Source: JAJPKK01 sp963807015
Lineage (GTDB): Bacteria > Pseudomonadota > Alphaproteobacteria > Rhizobiales > Xanthobacteraceae
Assembly: GCA_963807015.1 (NCBI GenBank)
Contig: CAWEAS010000022.1
Location: 270,363 to 334,362, forward strand
DNA: 64,000 bases
Direction of reading: 5' to 3'
The notes beneath the pieces are model-generated. The model saw only the letters and a list, made by a program, of their open reading frames with translations, made no database searches and was not told the DNA's origin. The translations under genes and the position numbers were made by a program. Shown piece by piece: positions 28,866 to 38,124 of the stretch; the first letter of the stretch is position 1, and every line of letters starts with the position of its first letter.

Positions 28866-28989
28866 GTAGGGTGGGCAAAGCGAAGCGTGCCCAACAAATG
28901 TGAGAATCTTCGCCCGCACGCGGATTGTTTCGCGCGTTCGACCGTGTCCGAAGTCTGACGGTGGGCACGCTTCGCTTTGCCCACCCTAC
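28866..28989. repeat. Intergenic palindrome, TAGGGTGGGCAAAG family (full copy)
   Basis: The left arm reads GTAGGGTGGGCAAAGCGAAG and the right arm CTTCGCTTTGCCCACCCTAC, an exact reverse complement. The two palindromes fill the gap between the exporter and acylphosphatase genes. Confidence 0.8.
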
Positions 28990-29017
28990 GAAGTCGGATC
29001 GTCGGGAACTGCGACTG

Positions 29018-29326
29018 CTACTTCGTCGCGATCAGCGAAAAGAGCTCGCCGGGGCGGCGGTAGGCGAGGTCGAGCACCATCGCTTCCTGCATGTCGATCG
29101 ACTCGACCTTGGCGAGCGGCGGACCCTGCCAGCATCGCTCGATCATCTTCTCCACGGCTTCCGGAGCGCCCGAGATCACCACCTCGACAGCGCCGTCGGC
29201 GCGGTTGCGCACCCAGCCCTTGAGCCCGAGCGCCAGCGCCTCGCGCTCGACCCAGACGCGAAAGCCGATCTTCTGTACCATGCCCCGGATCATCAACCGT
29301 TTGATGTCGCGGCTTTCATTTGCCAT
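29018..29326 (-). CDS. Acylphosphatase
   Basis: 102 residues. It hydrolyses carboxyl-phosphate bonds such as acetyl phosphate. The active-site loop with the phosphate-binding Arg is GMVQKIGFRVWV, and the catalytic Asn lies in GLKGWVRNRADGAVEVVISG; both match the family consensus (GxVQGVGFR, GWVRNxxDGxVE), though the usual GVG is KIG here. It is the last gene of a three-gene operon and overlaps the upstream gene by 11 bases. Confidence 0.9.
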   Translation of the reverse strand: MANESRDIKRLMIRGMVQKIGFRVWVEREALALGLKGWVRNRADGAVEVVISGAPEAVEKMIERCWQGPPLAKVESIDMQEAMVLDLAYRRPGELFSLIATK

Positions 29327-29795
29327 GGACCGTAACCTTCGCCCGCGGCGGTGCCGCGGGAGCGAAGCGGCCCAGCGGCGCCGGCGCGATGCGTGCCAAA
29401 CCCCGAACGTAGTGGGGCGGCAACCCGGCCTCGCGCGCAGCCATGGTCACCACGCCCATATAACCCGATTTTGGGCGTCCTTGAACACGGCTCGCTGCCA
29501 CGTAAACGAGCGCCGACACCCGCCGGCGATCCGCGATCACCACCTTGGTGTCGACCCGGTAGAGGCCGGTATCGACATTCTCGTAGGCGTGGAGCGCCGC
29601 GAGGTCGCGCGTCGTGAGGCGCCAGAGCACGCCGTGCACCACGCCGCCGCGTGTCGGGACGATTGTTGCGAGCCCGTGGCGCATAATGATGAACCGATGG
29701 CCCGGCAGCACCGCGAGCCCCTCGAACCGTGCCCCGGGGCAGCGCCACCCCATCATCATGCGGTTCATGTTTGAACCGTACGCAAAATGCAACAT
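29316..29795 (-). CDS. Gamma-glutamylcyclotransferase-like protein
   Basis: 159 residues from ATG 29795, with GGGGGAG 8 bases upstream. The N-terminus has FAYGSNMNRMMMGWRCPGA, the YGSN substrate loop, and the catalytic Glu lies in LHAYENVDTGLYR. The family cleaves gamma-glutamyl bonds to give 5-oxoproline; close relatives have other small-molecule substrates. It lies between anmK (5 bases away) and the acylphosphatase gene, so the three are probably co-transcribed. A longer frame on the same strand only shadows anmK. Confidence 0.85.
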   Translation of the reverse strand: MLHFAYGSNMNRMMMGWRCPGARFEGLAVLPGHRFIIMRHGLATIVPTRGGVVHGVLWRLTTRDLAALHAYENVDTGLYRVDTKVVIADRRRVSALVYVAASRVQGRPKSGYMGVVTMAAREAGLPPHYVRGLARIAPAPLGRFAPAAPPRAKVTVHGK

Positions 29796-29800
29796 CGCAC

Positions 29801-30925
29801 TCACTCCCCCGGTCGAGGCTGCGCCGGCAGCGCAACGACGCCACCCGACATGGCGCGGGGCACACCGGTGGTGCCCGGAAAGGTGATCGGCAGGCCGCGC
29901 AGGCGGCGCACCGCGAGATAAGCAAAGGCCTGGGCCTCGATGGCATCTCCGGCCCACCCGACGGCGGCGGCGGTCTCGACCTTTGCCGGGGCAAGCCGCG
30001 CGGCGAGCATCTTGATCAGCGTCGGATTGTTGGCGCCCCCGCCGACGACGATGACGCTCAGGGGCGGCCGCGGCAGATGCGGAACGATACGCGCGACGGC
30101 AGCAGCCGTGAGCGCGGTCAGCGTCGCGGCGCCATCGGCGACGTCGAGCCCTGCGACCTCTGCTGCGGCGACCACGAACGCATTGCGGTCGAGCGACTTC
30201 GGCGGCGGCGCCGCCAAGAATGGCGCGGCGAGCACGCGCTCCAAAATATCCTCGTGCACCCTCCCCTGCGCGGCCGTGGCGCCATCCTGGTCCCAAGGCA
30301 TTCCCGTGCGCGTGCGCATGAAATCGTCGATCAGGGCGTTGCCCGGTCCGGTGTCACACGCGATCGGGTCGCCGCTCTCGGCCACATAGGTGATGTTCGC
30401 GACGCCGCCGACGTTGAGAACGATCAGCGGCCGCGGCCGCGCGATCTTCGCCGCCAGCGCTTCGTGATAGATCGGCACCAGCGGTGCGCCCTGCCCGCCA
30501 GCAGCCACGTCCGCGGCGCGAAAATCATGGACGACCGCTAAGCCGAGCCGATCTGCAAGGGTCTGCCCGCAGCCGATCTGCACGGTGAGCCGATCATGCG
30601 GACGGTGCAGGACGGTCTGGCCATGAAAAGCCACCACATCGACGGTATCGGCGCCGATGCGATGCGCGGCGAGAAAGCGCGCGACCGCGGCGGCATGACG
30701 TTCGGTCACCATCTGCTCGGCAGCCGCGAGCGCTCCCGGCCGGGATTGCCGGTCGTGCAACTCTTCCGCATCGACAAGCGCGCGACGCAAGAGGTCGCGC
30801 TCTTCCGAGCCATAGGCGTCGGTCGCGCTCGGCCCGAAGCCGGTCACGCTCTCGCCATCGGTCTCGATCACAGCCACGTCGATGCCGTCGAGCGAAGTGC
30901 CGCTCATAAGGCCGACCGCACGCAT
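29801..30925 (-). CDS. anmK: Anhydro-N-acetylmuramic acid kinase
   Basis: 374 residues from ATG 30925, chosen because the protein then starts MRAVGLMSGTSLDGIDVAVI, the family signature. AnmK phosphorylates and hydrates 1,6-anhydroMurNAc during recycling of the cell wall. Further motifs: VDVVAFHGQTVLHRP, NVGGVANITYV, CDTGPGNALIDDFM with the catalytic Asp, and ending PGTTGVPRAMSGG. GGGGGAC lies upstream. It is divergent from tyrS across 108 bases and leads an operon with two small enzymes. Confidence 0.95.
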   Translation of the reverse strand: MRAVGLMSGTSLDGIDVAVIETDGESVTGFGPSATDAYGSEERDLLRRALVDAEELHDRQSRPGALAAAEQMVTERHAAAVARFLAAHRIGADTVDVVAFHGQTVLHRPHDRLTVQIGCGQTLADRLGLAVVHDFRAADVAAGGQGAPLVPIYHEALAAKIARPRPLIVLNVGGVANITYVAESGDPIACDTGPGNALIDDFMRTRTGMPWDQDGATAAQGRVHEDILERVLAAPFLAAPPPKSLDRNAFVVAAAEVAGLDVADGAATLTALTAAAVARIVPHLPRPPLSVIVVGGGANNPTLIKMLAARLAPAKVETAAAVGWAGDAIEAQAFAYLAVRRLRGLPITFPGTTGVPRAMSGGVVALPAQPRPGE

Positions 30926-31033
30926 CACCCGTCCCCCGGTTGTATCGGTCCATGGACCTGATAAACCGTCTGCCGGCCGAACTGTCGGCCGAACCCTTGA
31001 ATCAAACGTTAAAGATAGGAACGCAGCGAGCTT

Positions 31034-32284
31034 ATGGCGACGTTCAAATCCGATTTTCTGGAAGTCCTGTCGAGCCGCGGCTTCATTAATCAAGTCTCCG
31101 AGCCGGAGGCGCTGGACGCGCTCGCCGCGCAGAAATCCATCAGCGCCTATATCGGATTCGACTGCACCGCGCCGTCCCTGCACGTCGGCAGCCTTGTCCA
31201 GATCATGCTGCTCTACTGGCTGCAGCAGACCGGGCACCGTCCGATCGCGCTCATGGGCAGCGGCACCACCCGTGTTGGTGATCCGTCAGGCAAGGATGAA
31301 AGCCGGCGCCTGCTGACCGAGGCGACGATCGCACAGAACCTCGCCGGCATTCGAGCCGTATTCGACAAATTTCTCGATTTCGGCAGCGGCAAAGCGATCA
31401 TGGCTGACAATGCCGATTGGCTTACCGCGCTCAACCATATCGAATTCCTGCGCGAGGTCGGTCGCCACTTTTCCATCAACCGTATGCTGACGCTCGATTC
31501 GATCAAGCTGCGTCTCGATCGCGAGCAGGAGCTGTCATTCCTGGAGTTCAGCTACGTCGTGCTCCAGGCCTACGATTTCGTCGAGCTACACCGCCGCTAC
31601 GGCTGCGTGCTGCAGATGGGCGGGTCGGACCAGTGGGGGAATATCGTCAATGGCATCGACCTGGGCCGACGGCTTGCCAATGCACAACTCTTTGCGCTGA
31701 CTTCATCGCTAATCACGACTGCGTCCGGGGCCAAAATGGGCAAGACGGCCGCCGGCGCCGTGTGGCTCAACGCCGATCTTGTGAGCCCCTACGACTATTG
31801 GCAGTTCTGGCGCAACACTGAAGACGGCGACGTGGTCCGCTTCCTCAAGCTGTTCACGGTGCTGCCGCTCGATGAGATCAACCGGCTCGCAGCGTTGCGC
31901 GGCGCGGACATCAACGAAGCAAAGAAGGTGCTGGCGACGGACGCCACTACGCTTGTTCACGGCCGGGCAGCCGCGACCGAAGCCGCCGAGACCGCGCGGA
32001 AGACGTTCGAGGAAGGCGCTCTCGCCGAGACGTTGCCAACCGTCGAGATTGCGCACAGCGACCTCGAGAAGGGCCTCGGCGTACTCAACGCGTTCGCCGA
32101 GAAGGCACACCTTGCGACATCGAACGGCGAGGCACGCCGCCAGATCAAAGCCGGCGGCCTCAAGGTCAACGATGCCACCGTGAGCGACGACAAGATGGTC
32201 CTCACGGCGCGCGATCTCACGCCGGAAGGCGTGATCAAGCTGTCGCTCGGCAAGAAGCGCCACGTCCTGCTCCGCCCGGTGTGA
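31034..32284 (+). CDS. tyrS: Tyrosyl-tRNA synthetase
   Basis: 416 residues. It charges tRNA-Tyr. The HIGH-like motif is SLHVGSLVQI, the tyrosine-binding block is QMGGSDQWGNIVNGIDLGRR, and the KMSKS-like loop reads GAKMGKTAAGAVWL. A C-terminal S4-type RNA-binding domain (NGEARRQIKAGGLKVNDATV) closes the protein. Length fits the bacterial family. The spacing of anmK and tyrS, divergent with 108 bases between, implies a shared promoter region. Confidence 0.96.
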   Translation: MATFKSDFLEVLSSRGFINQVSEPEALDALAAQKSISAYIGFDCTAPSLHVGSLVQIMLLYWLQQTGHRPIALMGSGTTRVGDPSGKDESRRLLTEATIAQNLAGIRAVFDKFLDFGSGKAIMADNADWLTALNHIEFLREVGRHFSINRMLTLDSIKLRLDREQELSFLEFSYVVLQAYDFVELHRRYGCVLQMGGSDQWGNIVNGIDLGRRLANAQLFALTSSLITTASGAKMGKTAAGAVWLNADLVSPYDYWQFWRNTEDGDVVRFLKLFTVLPLDEINRLAALRGADINEAKKVLATDATTLVHGRAAATEAAETARKTFEEGALAETLPTVEIAHSDLEKGLGVLNAFAEKAHLATSNGEARRQIKAGGLKVNDATVSDDKMVLTARDLTPEGVIKLSLGKKRHVLLRPV

Positions 32285-32353
32285 TCGCCGCGCCCACGCC
32301 CCAAGATAAAGTCGCGTGTTGCGCCGGTTTGCGATCGGCCGGGAACCGCCGCT

Positions 32354-33337
32354 ATGATTGACCGACGTCTCGCCGTGAGCCTGATATCCGCCGCCGCGGT
32401 CGCACCAAAGAGCGCCGCGCTCGCGCAGCCGATTGGACAGCACGTGCTCAAGCGCACCCGCACGACGACACTCGACATCGCCTACGAGGAAACCGGGCCT
32501 GACACCGGCTTTCCCGTCCTGCTGATGCATGGCTTTCCTTACGATCCACGTGCCTATGACGACGTGGCGCCACAGGTTGCGGCGTCCGGGTATCGCGTCA
32601 TCGTGCCCTATCTTCGCGGCTATGGGCCGACGCGGTTCCTGTCGGCGGACACGCCGCGCTCCGGGCAGCAGGCCGCGCTCGGCCACGATCTCCTCGAATT
32701 GATGGACGCGCTCAAGCTGCCGCGCGCGGTGGTTGCCGGCTACGATTGGGGCGGACGCGGCGCCTGCATCGTTGCCGCGCTGTGGCCTGAGCGGGTGCAC
32801 GGCCTCGTCTCGGCAAACGGCTACAACATTCAGGACATTCCGGGCTCGATCGTCCCGGCACCGCCGGCGCAAGAGCATCGGCTGTGGTACCAGTACTATT
32901 TCCACACCGAGCGCGGGCGCGCAGGGCTCGCGGCCAATCGGCGCGACTTGTGCAAGCTGCTGTGGCGGCTGTGGTCGCCGAATTGGACGTTCGACGACAC
33001 CACATTCGAACGCAGCGCCGTCTCGTTCGACAATCCGGACTTCGTCGACGTCGTCATCCAATCGTATCGTCATCGCTTCGGCTACGCGCCCGGCGATCCG
33101 GCGCTGGAGACGATCGAGCAGCGGCTTGCCGCAAGCCCGCCGATTCCAGTGCCGACCATCGTGCTGCATGGTGAAGGCGACGGCGTCGGCGCGCCCGCCG
33201 CGTCGGCATCGCATGCGCGCTTCTTCACGGGCTCATATCAGCGCCGGTTGATCCCCGTCATCGGCCACAACGTCCCGCAGGAAGCGCCGCGCGAATTTGC
33301 GGCCGCGCTCCTTGAGTTGCTGGCAACCCGGCGATGA
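32354..33337 (+). CDS. Exported alpha/beta hydrolase, epoxide-hydrolase-like
   Basis: 327 residues. A signal peptide is likely (residues 1-25, AVSLISAAAVAPKSAALAQ). The oxyanion block is LLMHGFPYDPRAYDD, and the nucleophile is Asp in VVAGYDWGGRGACI. The acid may lie in LHGEGDGVG and the His is in PVIGHNVPQEAP. An Asp nucleophile points to the epoxide hydrolase or haloacid/haloalkane dehalogenase branch, not a serine esterase. The natural substrate is unknown. Confidence 0.82.
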   Translation: MIDRRLAVSLISAAAVAPKSAALAQPIGQHVLKRTRTTTLDIAYEETGPDTGFPVLLMHGFPYDPRAYDDVAPQVAASGYRVIVPYLRGYGPTRFLSADTPRSGQQAALGHDLLELMDALKLPRAVVAGYDWGGRGACIVAALWPERVHGLVSANGYNIQDIPGSIVPAPPAQEHRLWYQYYFHTERGRAGLAANRRDLCKLLWRLWSPNWTFDDTTFERSAVSFDNPDFVDVVIQSYRHRFGYAPGDPALETIEQRLAASPPIPVPTIVLHGEGDGVGAPAASASHARFFTGSYQRRLIPVIGHNVPQEAPREFAAALLELLATRR

Positions 33338-33343
33338 CGAGCC

Positions 33344-33467
33344 GTAGCCCGGATGAGCGTAGCGACATCCGGGGCCGACCTATCAGATTTGAAGCACCGA
33401 TCCTATTGAAACGCACCGATCCGATTGAAGCGCTGATCCCGGATATCGCTCCGCTCATCCGGGCTAC
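33344..33467. repeat. Intergenic palindrome, TAGCCCGGATGAGC family
   Basis: GTAGCCCGGATGAGCGTAGC is mirrored by CGCTCCGCTCATCCGGGCTA at the right end. It lies between the hydrolase stop and the end of the convergent AsmA-like gene. The middle holds two near-identical short blocks (GAAGCACCGATCC / GAAACGCACCGATCC). Confidence 0.75.
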
Positions 33468-33482
33468 GAGAAATCGACTAAC

Positions 33483-36400
33483 CTATCGCACCTGCTGCTG
33501 GCGCCACGGGTCAGGAAAGCGGTCGCCGGACTGCGGAAATTCCATGAATTTGCGGACGATGCCCGGGGCCACGGCCCCGATGGCATTGACGTTGAGGATT
33601 GGCGCTCCGGGCGAGCCCACGACTTCATAGGGCATGCTGCCGATCAGGCCTTCCTTGCCGCCGAGCAGCAAACCGACGAGCGGGACGTCGCCGAGCGCGC
33701 TGTTGAGGCCGTAAAGCGGGATGAACGTGCCCCGCAAGTGGAGTTCGTTCGCCGCATAATTCATGACGCCATCGATCGTCGCTCCAAGCATCGGGCCGGT
33801 CACCCGGCCCTCGTGGATCGACATGACGCCAGGTGATTTGGTGAAGCGCACCTTCATCGCCGAGAACTGAATCCCGTTCTGGACACCGTTTTGCTGACCA
33901 TTGAATCCGCCAGCAACCCCGTCGAGCCCCTGGTCGCCGCGTACATAGAAGTCGCGGACTTCGAGGAGACCCTCCTGGGCTGTTCCTTCAGGCGTCGGCG
34001 GATCCATCGCGATGTACATCGAACCGCCGATCATATGCGAGTATGTATCGGTGAAGCGGAACAGACCGCCCGCATCGGTCAATTCAATGATGACGTACGG
34101 CCGCTCGCCGGGCTTGCCCCGCAGCTCCCCTTGCAGATTGCCATCGCTCGAGAAGCGTGCGCTGAGCGCGAGGCCGCGGATCACACCGGCGCGCTTGACC
34201 ATGTGCAGGTCGAAATTGCGCATCGCTTCGTTCTTGAAGCCCGTGATCGAGCCGAGCTTCGCATCGAGATCGAAATCGAGCGTCGATTTTCCCTTGCGCG
34301 CGTCGCCGGTCACGCCGGACATCGAAGACTTTATGAAACCGCGACCGTCGATGTTGTCGCCGCGCAGCACCACTTTGTAGAGCCCGTCGGAACCGCGATC
34401 GACCCGCAGATTGGCGCGATCGCCATCGGTAAATCCGAAGGTCGGGAAAATGGCGGTGGACACATCGCCGTTCTGGTCAAACTCCACGTTGCCGCGAATC
34501 GATGCGCCGCCGCCGTCAAATGCCAGATCGTCGAACCGCATCGCCTTGCCGCGACCGACGAAGATGAAGCTTGCGCGTGCCGGCCGGGCCGCGGATTTCG
34601 TCCAGCCTGGCACCGCATTGTCGATCTTCGCCTGGGTGAAATCGGCATCGACCAGCAGGCGGGTGTCCTGTTCGCCCGAGAACGCGACGCGACCCTTCAC
34701 CTGTAGGCCGACCGGTCCGGTAATGCCGCCGGCCGGATCGAGCCCCATGCGGGCGCGGGCGGCGGCATCGAGCGTGGCGTTGAGCAGCACCTCGGCATCG
34801 GTCTCGCCGTTGTTGTGGCGCAGGTCGACACTCGCCGGCGCCCCGCCGATGCGCATTTCGCCTTTGACCTGATAGCCCTGGTTGTTCGCCGTGGCGCGCA
34901 AATTCTGCGCTTCGACCTTCTGCGACATGAGGAACTTGTCGGCCGCGAAATTCGCGATGTCGGCGCCGATCGAATAGGTGACGGTGTTCGTCGTCATGTC
35001 CTCGCCGAGCGGCATTGCCATGTTGAGCGTCGCCACCAGGTTGCCCCGCGTTGCCGCCGGATCGAGCGGCAGGTTCGCGGCGTCGCGCAGGCGATCGAAG
35101 CTCAGCAGTTCGGCCGCCGCGGCAACCGGACCGTCGAGGCGGATACGCACCTTCGACGGCGGCCGCTTGATCTCGGTATCGGGCACTTCGAAGGCGCCGT
35201 TCGCAAGCGTCAGCCGCCGGCCCGACGGCATCTGCACCGTGCCGCGGCCAAGCGACACCGTCGCGTTGCGGCCTTTGACGCGCGTGACCAGGTCGGCATC
35301 GCGAATGTCGGGCAGGTTGTCGAAAGGCTTCACCGTCGTGCCGGTGGTCGTGACCTGGACATAGAGGCCGTCATCCGGCACCGGCGGGCCGCCGGAACGC
35401 AGCGTCGAGAGGGGTGCGTTGGTGGCAATCTCGCCCTGCTCCACGGTGCCGTTGCCGACGCGCTCCAACACCCAGTTGCGGACCGGCGGGTTCACGAACG
35501 GCGGCCACAATTGCTTGAAGTGAGCGAGCGACATGTTTCGCGCCGCGACGCCGATGCTCAGGCGCGGATCGCCGGTCGCAAAATCGACGCTGCCCGATAT
35601 CGCAACGCCAACACCTTTACCGGCCACTTCCGCGTCTGCGATGGTGAGCTTGCGGGCGACCGGATCGAAGCGCCCCTGCATCTGGACGCGATTGAGTTGC
35701 AGCGGTTCATCGCCCGGGCTTTGCGGCGGCAGCACCACCGAGCCCCCGGTCAGGCTCAACGCCCAGTTTCCATTGGGCTGCCGAGGTGCCTGCGCGCGTG
35801 CCGATAGCGTCATGCGCGTGCCGCCGGACACGAGCTGGAACGGCATGGCCAGCATGCCTTGCTCCGCATCCCAGTCCATCGTGACGTCGGCGCGGTCGAT
35901 TGCGATTTTGCCCAGCGGATCCTTGAGGTCGGTGATTGCGCCCGGTCCTGCTTGCAGACGGCCGTGAACGAATCGGGGCGTCCCATCGCGATCGAACTGG
36001 GTGCGCAGCGTCGCCGAAACCGGCAGGTCGGCATCGAAGCCGCCGCTGTCGATGCGCAAGGCCAGCATGAGGTCCTTGATCGAGACCTTCTGCGCATCGA
36101 GATCGATATCGCGGGTGCCGTTTGCGCCCGGTTTGAGCGAAGCGACGACGAGCCAGGGTCGCGTCTTGTCCTCGGAACCGAGCTGCACTTCGAGCACGCC
36201 GGCGCTCGGCCGGTTCACGCTCAAATGGATGTTCTCGAATTTCGACTGCTGGCCGTTGCGGCGATCGTCAACGATCAGGTTACCACTCTTGAGGCCGACT
36301 GCGGCAAGATCCCCGCCGTCGAGACCAAGCGCATTCAGACTGTCGAGCCACGTCAGGAAGGAGGCGAGGCTGTCTTGCAGGCTCCGCTTCTGCTCCACCG

Positions 36401-37178
36401 TACGCCAGGTACCGGGAGTTGGCCCGGGCGCGACAGGGACGGTCCCCGTGCTTGCGAGGGCGGGCGTGGTCGCAATCGGAGGCCCGGACCCCGTAGAAAT
36501 TGCAACTCGGCCGTCCAACTCGACCCGGATCGCAAGCTCGGCGCCGACGAGGTTCAAGCTTTCGGCGCGAGGACGACCGCCCAGCAGGCTGGCACTCGAA
36601 AAACCGACCTCGGCCTTGGGAGCGCTGGCGATGACCTTGCCGTCCCGGTCGCGCACCTTGATATCGCGGATGCGCATGGCGGCGCGGCCGTGTTCATCCC
36701 GTTCGAGAACGGTGCCGCCAACCTCGACACGGAACTGGTCGCCAAAATTCTCGCCGATGGCGGCCGTGAGCCACGGCGTCGCGAGATCGAACGAGATAGG
36801 TCCGCTGTTGAGGCGCCACCATAGCGCGCCGGCAACCAACAGCAGCACCGCTGCGAACACGCCGAGGCCTATACCGGTCCGGCGCAGCCAGCGCCGCCGC
36901 GTGAACTTGGCGAAGCCAGCCGGAACAAGGCGGGGAAACCTGACCCATTGCCAGGGACGTAGAGCATCCAACCAGCGACGCCTTTGGGATCGCTTCAGCG
37001 TGCGGCGGATTTTGCTGGGCTCGCCCTTATGGGTTTCCTTGGGGGATTCGGTTTCCAAGCGCGGCGCGGCAGCGGTCGCGCCAGTGTGGCCGCGGACAGG
37101 CATGCGAACAGCACCGGTGCGACGAAGCCCGTCGCCGCCGCGCGCACTTACGAGCCTGGGCCTGATGTACTCAGCCAT
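33483..37178 (-). CDS. Large AsmA-like/DUF3971 envelope protein
   Basis: 1231 residues. A basic N-terminus (to about 100) precedes a single membrane helix at 102-121 (GIGLGVFAAVLLLVAGALWW), so most of the protein is periplasmic. It has long beta-rich repeats and ends in the AsmA-like C-terminal region: VRFTKSPGVMSIHEGRVTG, LHLRGTFIPLYGLNSALGDV, PLVGLLLGGKEGLIGSMPYE. This is the YhdP/TamB-like superfamily, thought to form bridges that carry lipids to the outer membrane. The role here is inferred from the family. The start is uncertain; an ATG at residue 26 is possible. 37179-37489 on its upstream side shows no gene. Confidence 0.85.
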   Translation of the reverse strand: MAEYIRPRLVSARGGDGLRRTGAVRMPVRGHTGATAAAPRLETESPKETHKGEPSKIRRTLKRSQRRRWLDALRPWQWVRFPRLVPAGFAKFTRRRWLRRTGIGLGVFAAVLLLVAGALWWRLNSGPISFDLATPWLTAAIGENFGDQFRVEVGGTVLERDEHGRAAMRIRDIKVRDRDGKVIASAPKAEVGFSSASLLGGRPRAESLNLVGAELAIRVELDGRVAISTGSGPPIATTPALASTGTVPVAPGPTPGTWRTVEQKRSLQDSLASFLTWLDSLNALGLDGGDLAAVGLKSGNLIVDDRRNGQQSKFENIHLSVNRPSAGVLEVQLGSEDKTRPWLVVASLKPGANGTRDIDLDAQKVSIKDLMLALRIDSGGFDADLPVSATLRTQFDRDGTPRFVHGRLQAGPGAITDLKDPLGKIAIDRADVTMDWDAEQGMLAMPFQLVSGGTRMTLSARAQAPRQPNGNWALSLTGGSVVLPPQSPGDEPLQLNRVQMQGRFDPVARKLTIADAEVAGKGVGVAISGSVDFATGDPRLSIGVAARNMSLAHFKQLWPPFVNPPVRNWVLERVGNGTVEQGEIATNAPLSTLRSGGPPVPDDGLYVQVTTTGTTVKPFDNLPDIRDADLVTRVKGRNATVSLGRGTVQMPSGRRLTLANGAFEVPDTEIKRPPSKVRIRLDGPVAAAAELLSFDRLRDAANLPLDPAATRGNLVATLNMAMPLGEDMTTNTVTYSIGADIANFAADKFLMSQKVEAQNLRATANNQGYQVKGEMRIGGAPASVDLRHNNGETDAEVLLNATLDAAARARMGLDPAGGITGPVGLQVKGRVAFSGEQDTRLLVDADFTQAKIDNAVPGWTKSAARPARASFIFVGRGKAMRFDDLAFDGGGASIRGNVEFDQNGDVSTAIFPTFGFTDGDRANLRVDRGSDGLYKVVLRGDNIDGRGFIKSSMSGVTGDARKGKSTLDFDLDAKLGSITGFKNEAMRNFDLHMVKRAGVIRGLALSARFSSDGNLQGELRGKPGERPYVIIELTDAGGLFRFTDTYSHMIGGSMYIAMDPPTPEGTAQEGLLEVRDFYVRGDQGLDGVAGGFNGQQNGVQNGIQFSAMKVRFTKSPGVMSIHEGRVTGPMLGATIDGVMNYAANELHLRGTFIPLYGLNSALGDVPLVGLLLGGKEGLIGSMPYEVVGSPGAPILNVNAIGAVAPGIVRKFMEFPQSGDRFPDPWRQQQVR

Positions 37179-37489
37179 GGCCTGTTCGGATGCCCCCCTG
37201 ACCCGACATGCCGCCGGACGGCAGCATGGTATCCCCGCTCGCCGGCCTGCACCGGCGCCTAGCTACAACTCGTCACCGACCTGGAAATTCTCGAATTCCC
37301 AACCGCTTGGCGATGGCCCCGCACCCGAAGCTTCAGCGCCTGGCAAGCGCGGAAACGCCCACGCCCCCGCGTTTCGCGGTGATGCGAAGCCGGCGTAACT
37401 TCGGTAACGTGCATTTTGAGGCTGTCCCCCACCCCGATTTGCGAACAAGACCGCCGGAAAGCGACGAAACGAAGACGAAAGGAAGGCAC

Positions 37490-37963
37490 ATGGCAACAAA
37501 GCTCGCCGAAGGCGCCCACGCTCCCGACTTCGACCTCCCCCGCGACGGCGGCGGCTCAGTATCGCTCAAGGATTTCAAAGGCCGCAAGCTGGTCCTTTAT
37601 TTTTATCCCAAAGCCGACACGCCCGGCTGCACGCTTGAGGCAAAGGATTTCTCCCGTCTCGAACCGTCCTTCACAAAGGCCGGCGTCGCCCTCCTTGGCG
37701 TGTCAGCCGATGCGGTAAAGAAGCAGGACGCCTTCAAGGCCAAGCATCACCTCAAGACTCCGCTCGCATCGGATGAAGGCCACGACATGCTCGAGGCGTA
37801 TGGCGTGTGGGGCGAGAAATCGATGTACGGCAGAACCTACATGGGAATCAGCCGCACGACCGTATTGATCGGAGGCGATGGCCGCGTCATCCGCATCTGG
37901 CCAAAGGTGAAGGTCGGGGGTCACGCCGAGGAGGTGCTCGCCGCTGCCAAAGAGGCTGGATGA
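37490..37963 (+). CDS. bcp: Bcp-type peroxiredoxin
   Basis: 157 residues from ATG 37490, with AAAGGA 7 bases upstream; the longer frame has no family match. It reduces hydroperoxides. The peroxidatic Cys lies in YPKADTPGCTLEAKDF near residue 46. The second Cys found five residues later in many Bcp proteins (CTxEAC) is Lys here, so this is a 1-Cys type or it uses a different resolving partner. The rest (LLGVSADAVKKQDAFKAKHH) is typical. Confidence 0.92.
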   Translation: MATKLAEGAHAPDFDLPRDGGGSVSLKDFKGRKLVLYFYPKADTPGCTLEAKDFSRLEPSFTKAGVALLGVSADAVKKQDAFKAKHHLKTPLASDEGHDMLEAYGVWGEKSMYGRTYMGISRTTVLIGGDGRVIRIWPKVKVGGHAEEVLAAAKEAG

Positions 37964-38124
37964 CAGCCCCCATCGCCGATGGATTTCTTCGCCGTCGGTG
38001 GCCCGTTACATCATCGTTAACGCAACGCCGCAATTTTGGGCGCGCGGTTTTCGCAAAATTAACCATGTCATGATTCCATTGCACCCCAATGCCGGCTCAC
38101 CGAATTGAGTCGGGCGGAGTGTAC

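Noticed and set aside
28772..28989. Two adjoining palindromes considered as a possible CRISPR or attachment site.
   Set aside because: There are no regular spacers, and the same elements recur singly elsewhere in the window.
31709..33214. A 501-residue open frame antisense to tyrS and the hydrolase.
   Set aside because: Both plus-strand genes have full catalytic motifs.
37263..37499. A 78-residue minus-strand frame ending GWEFENFQVGDEL.
   Set aside because: The end looks protein-like, but no ribosome site or family could be found and it overlaps the bcp start; not enough to call.
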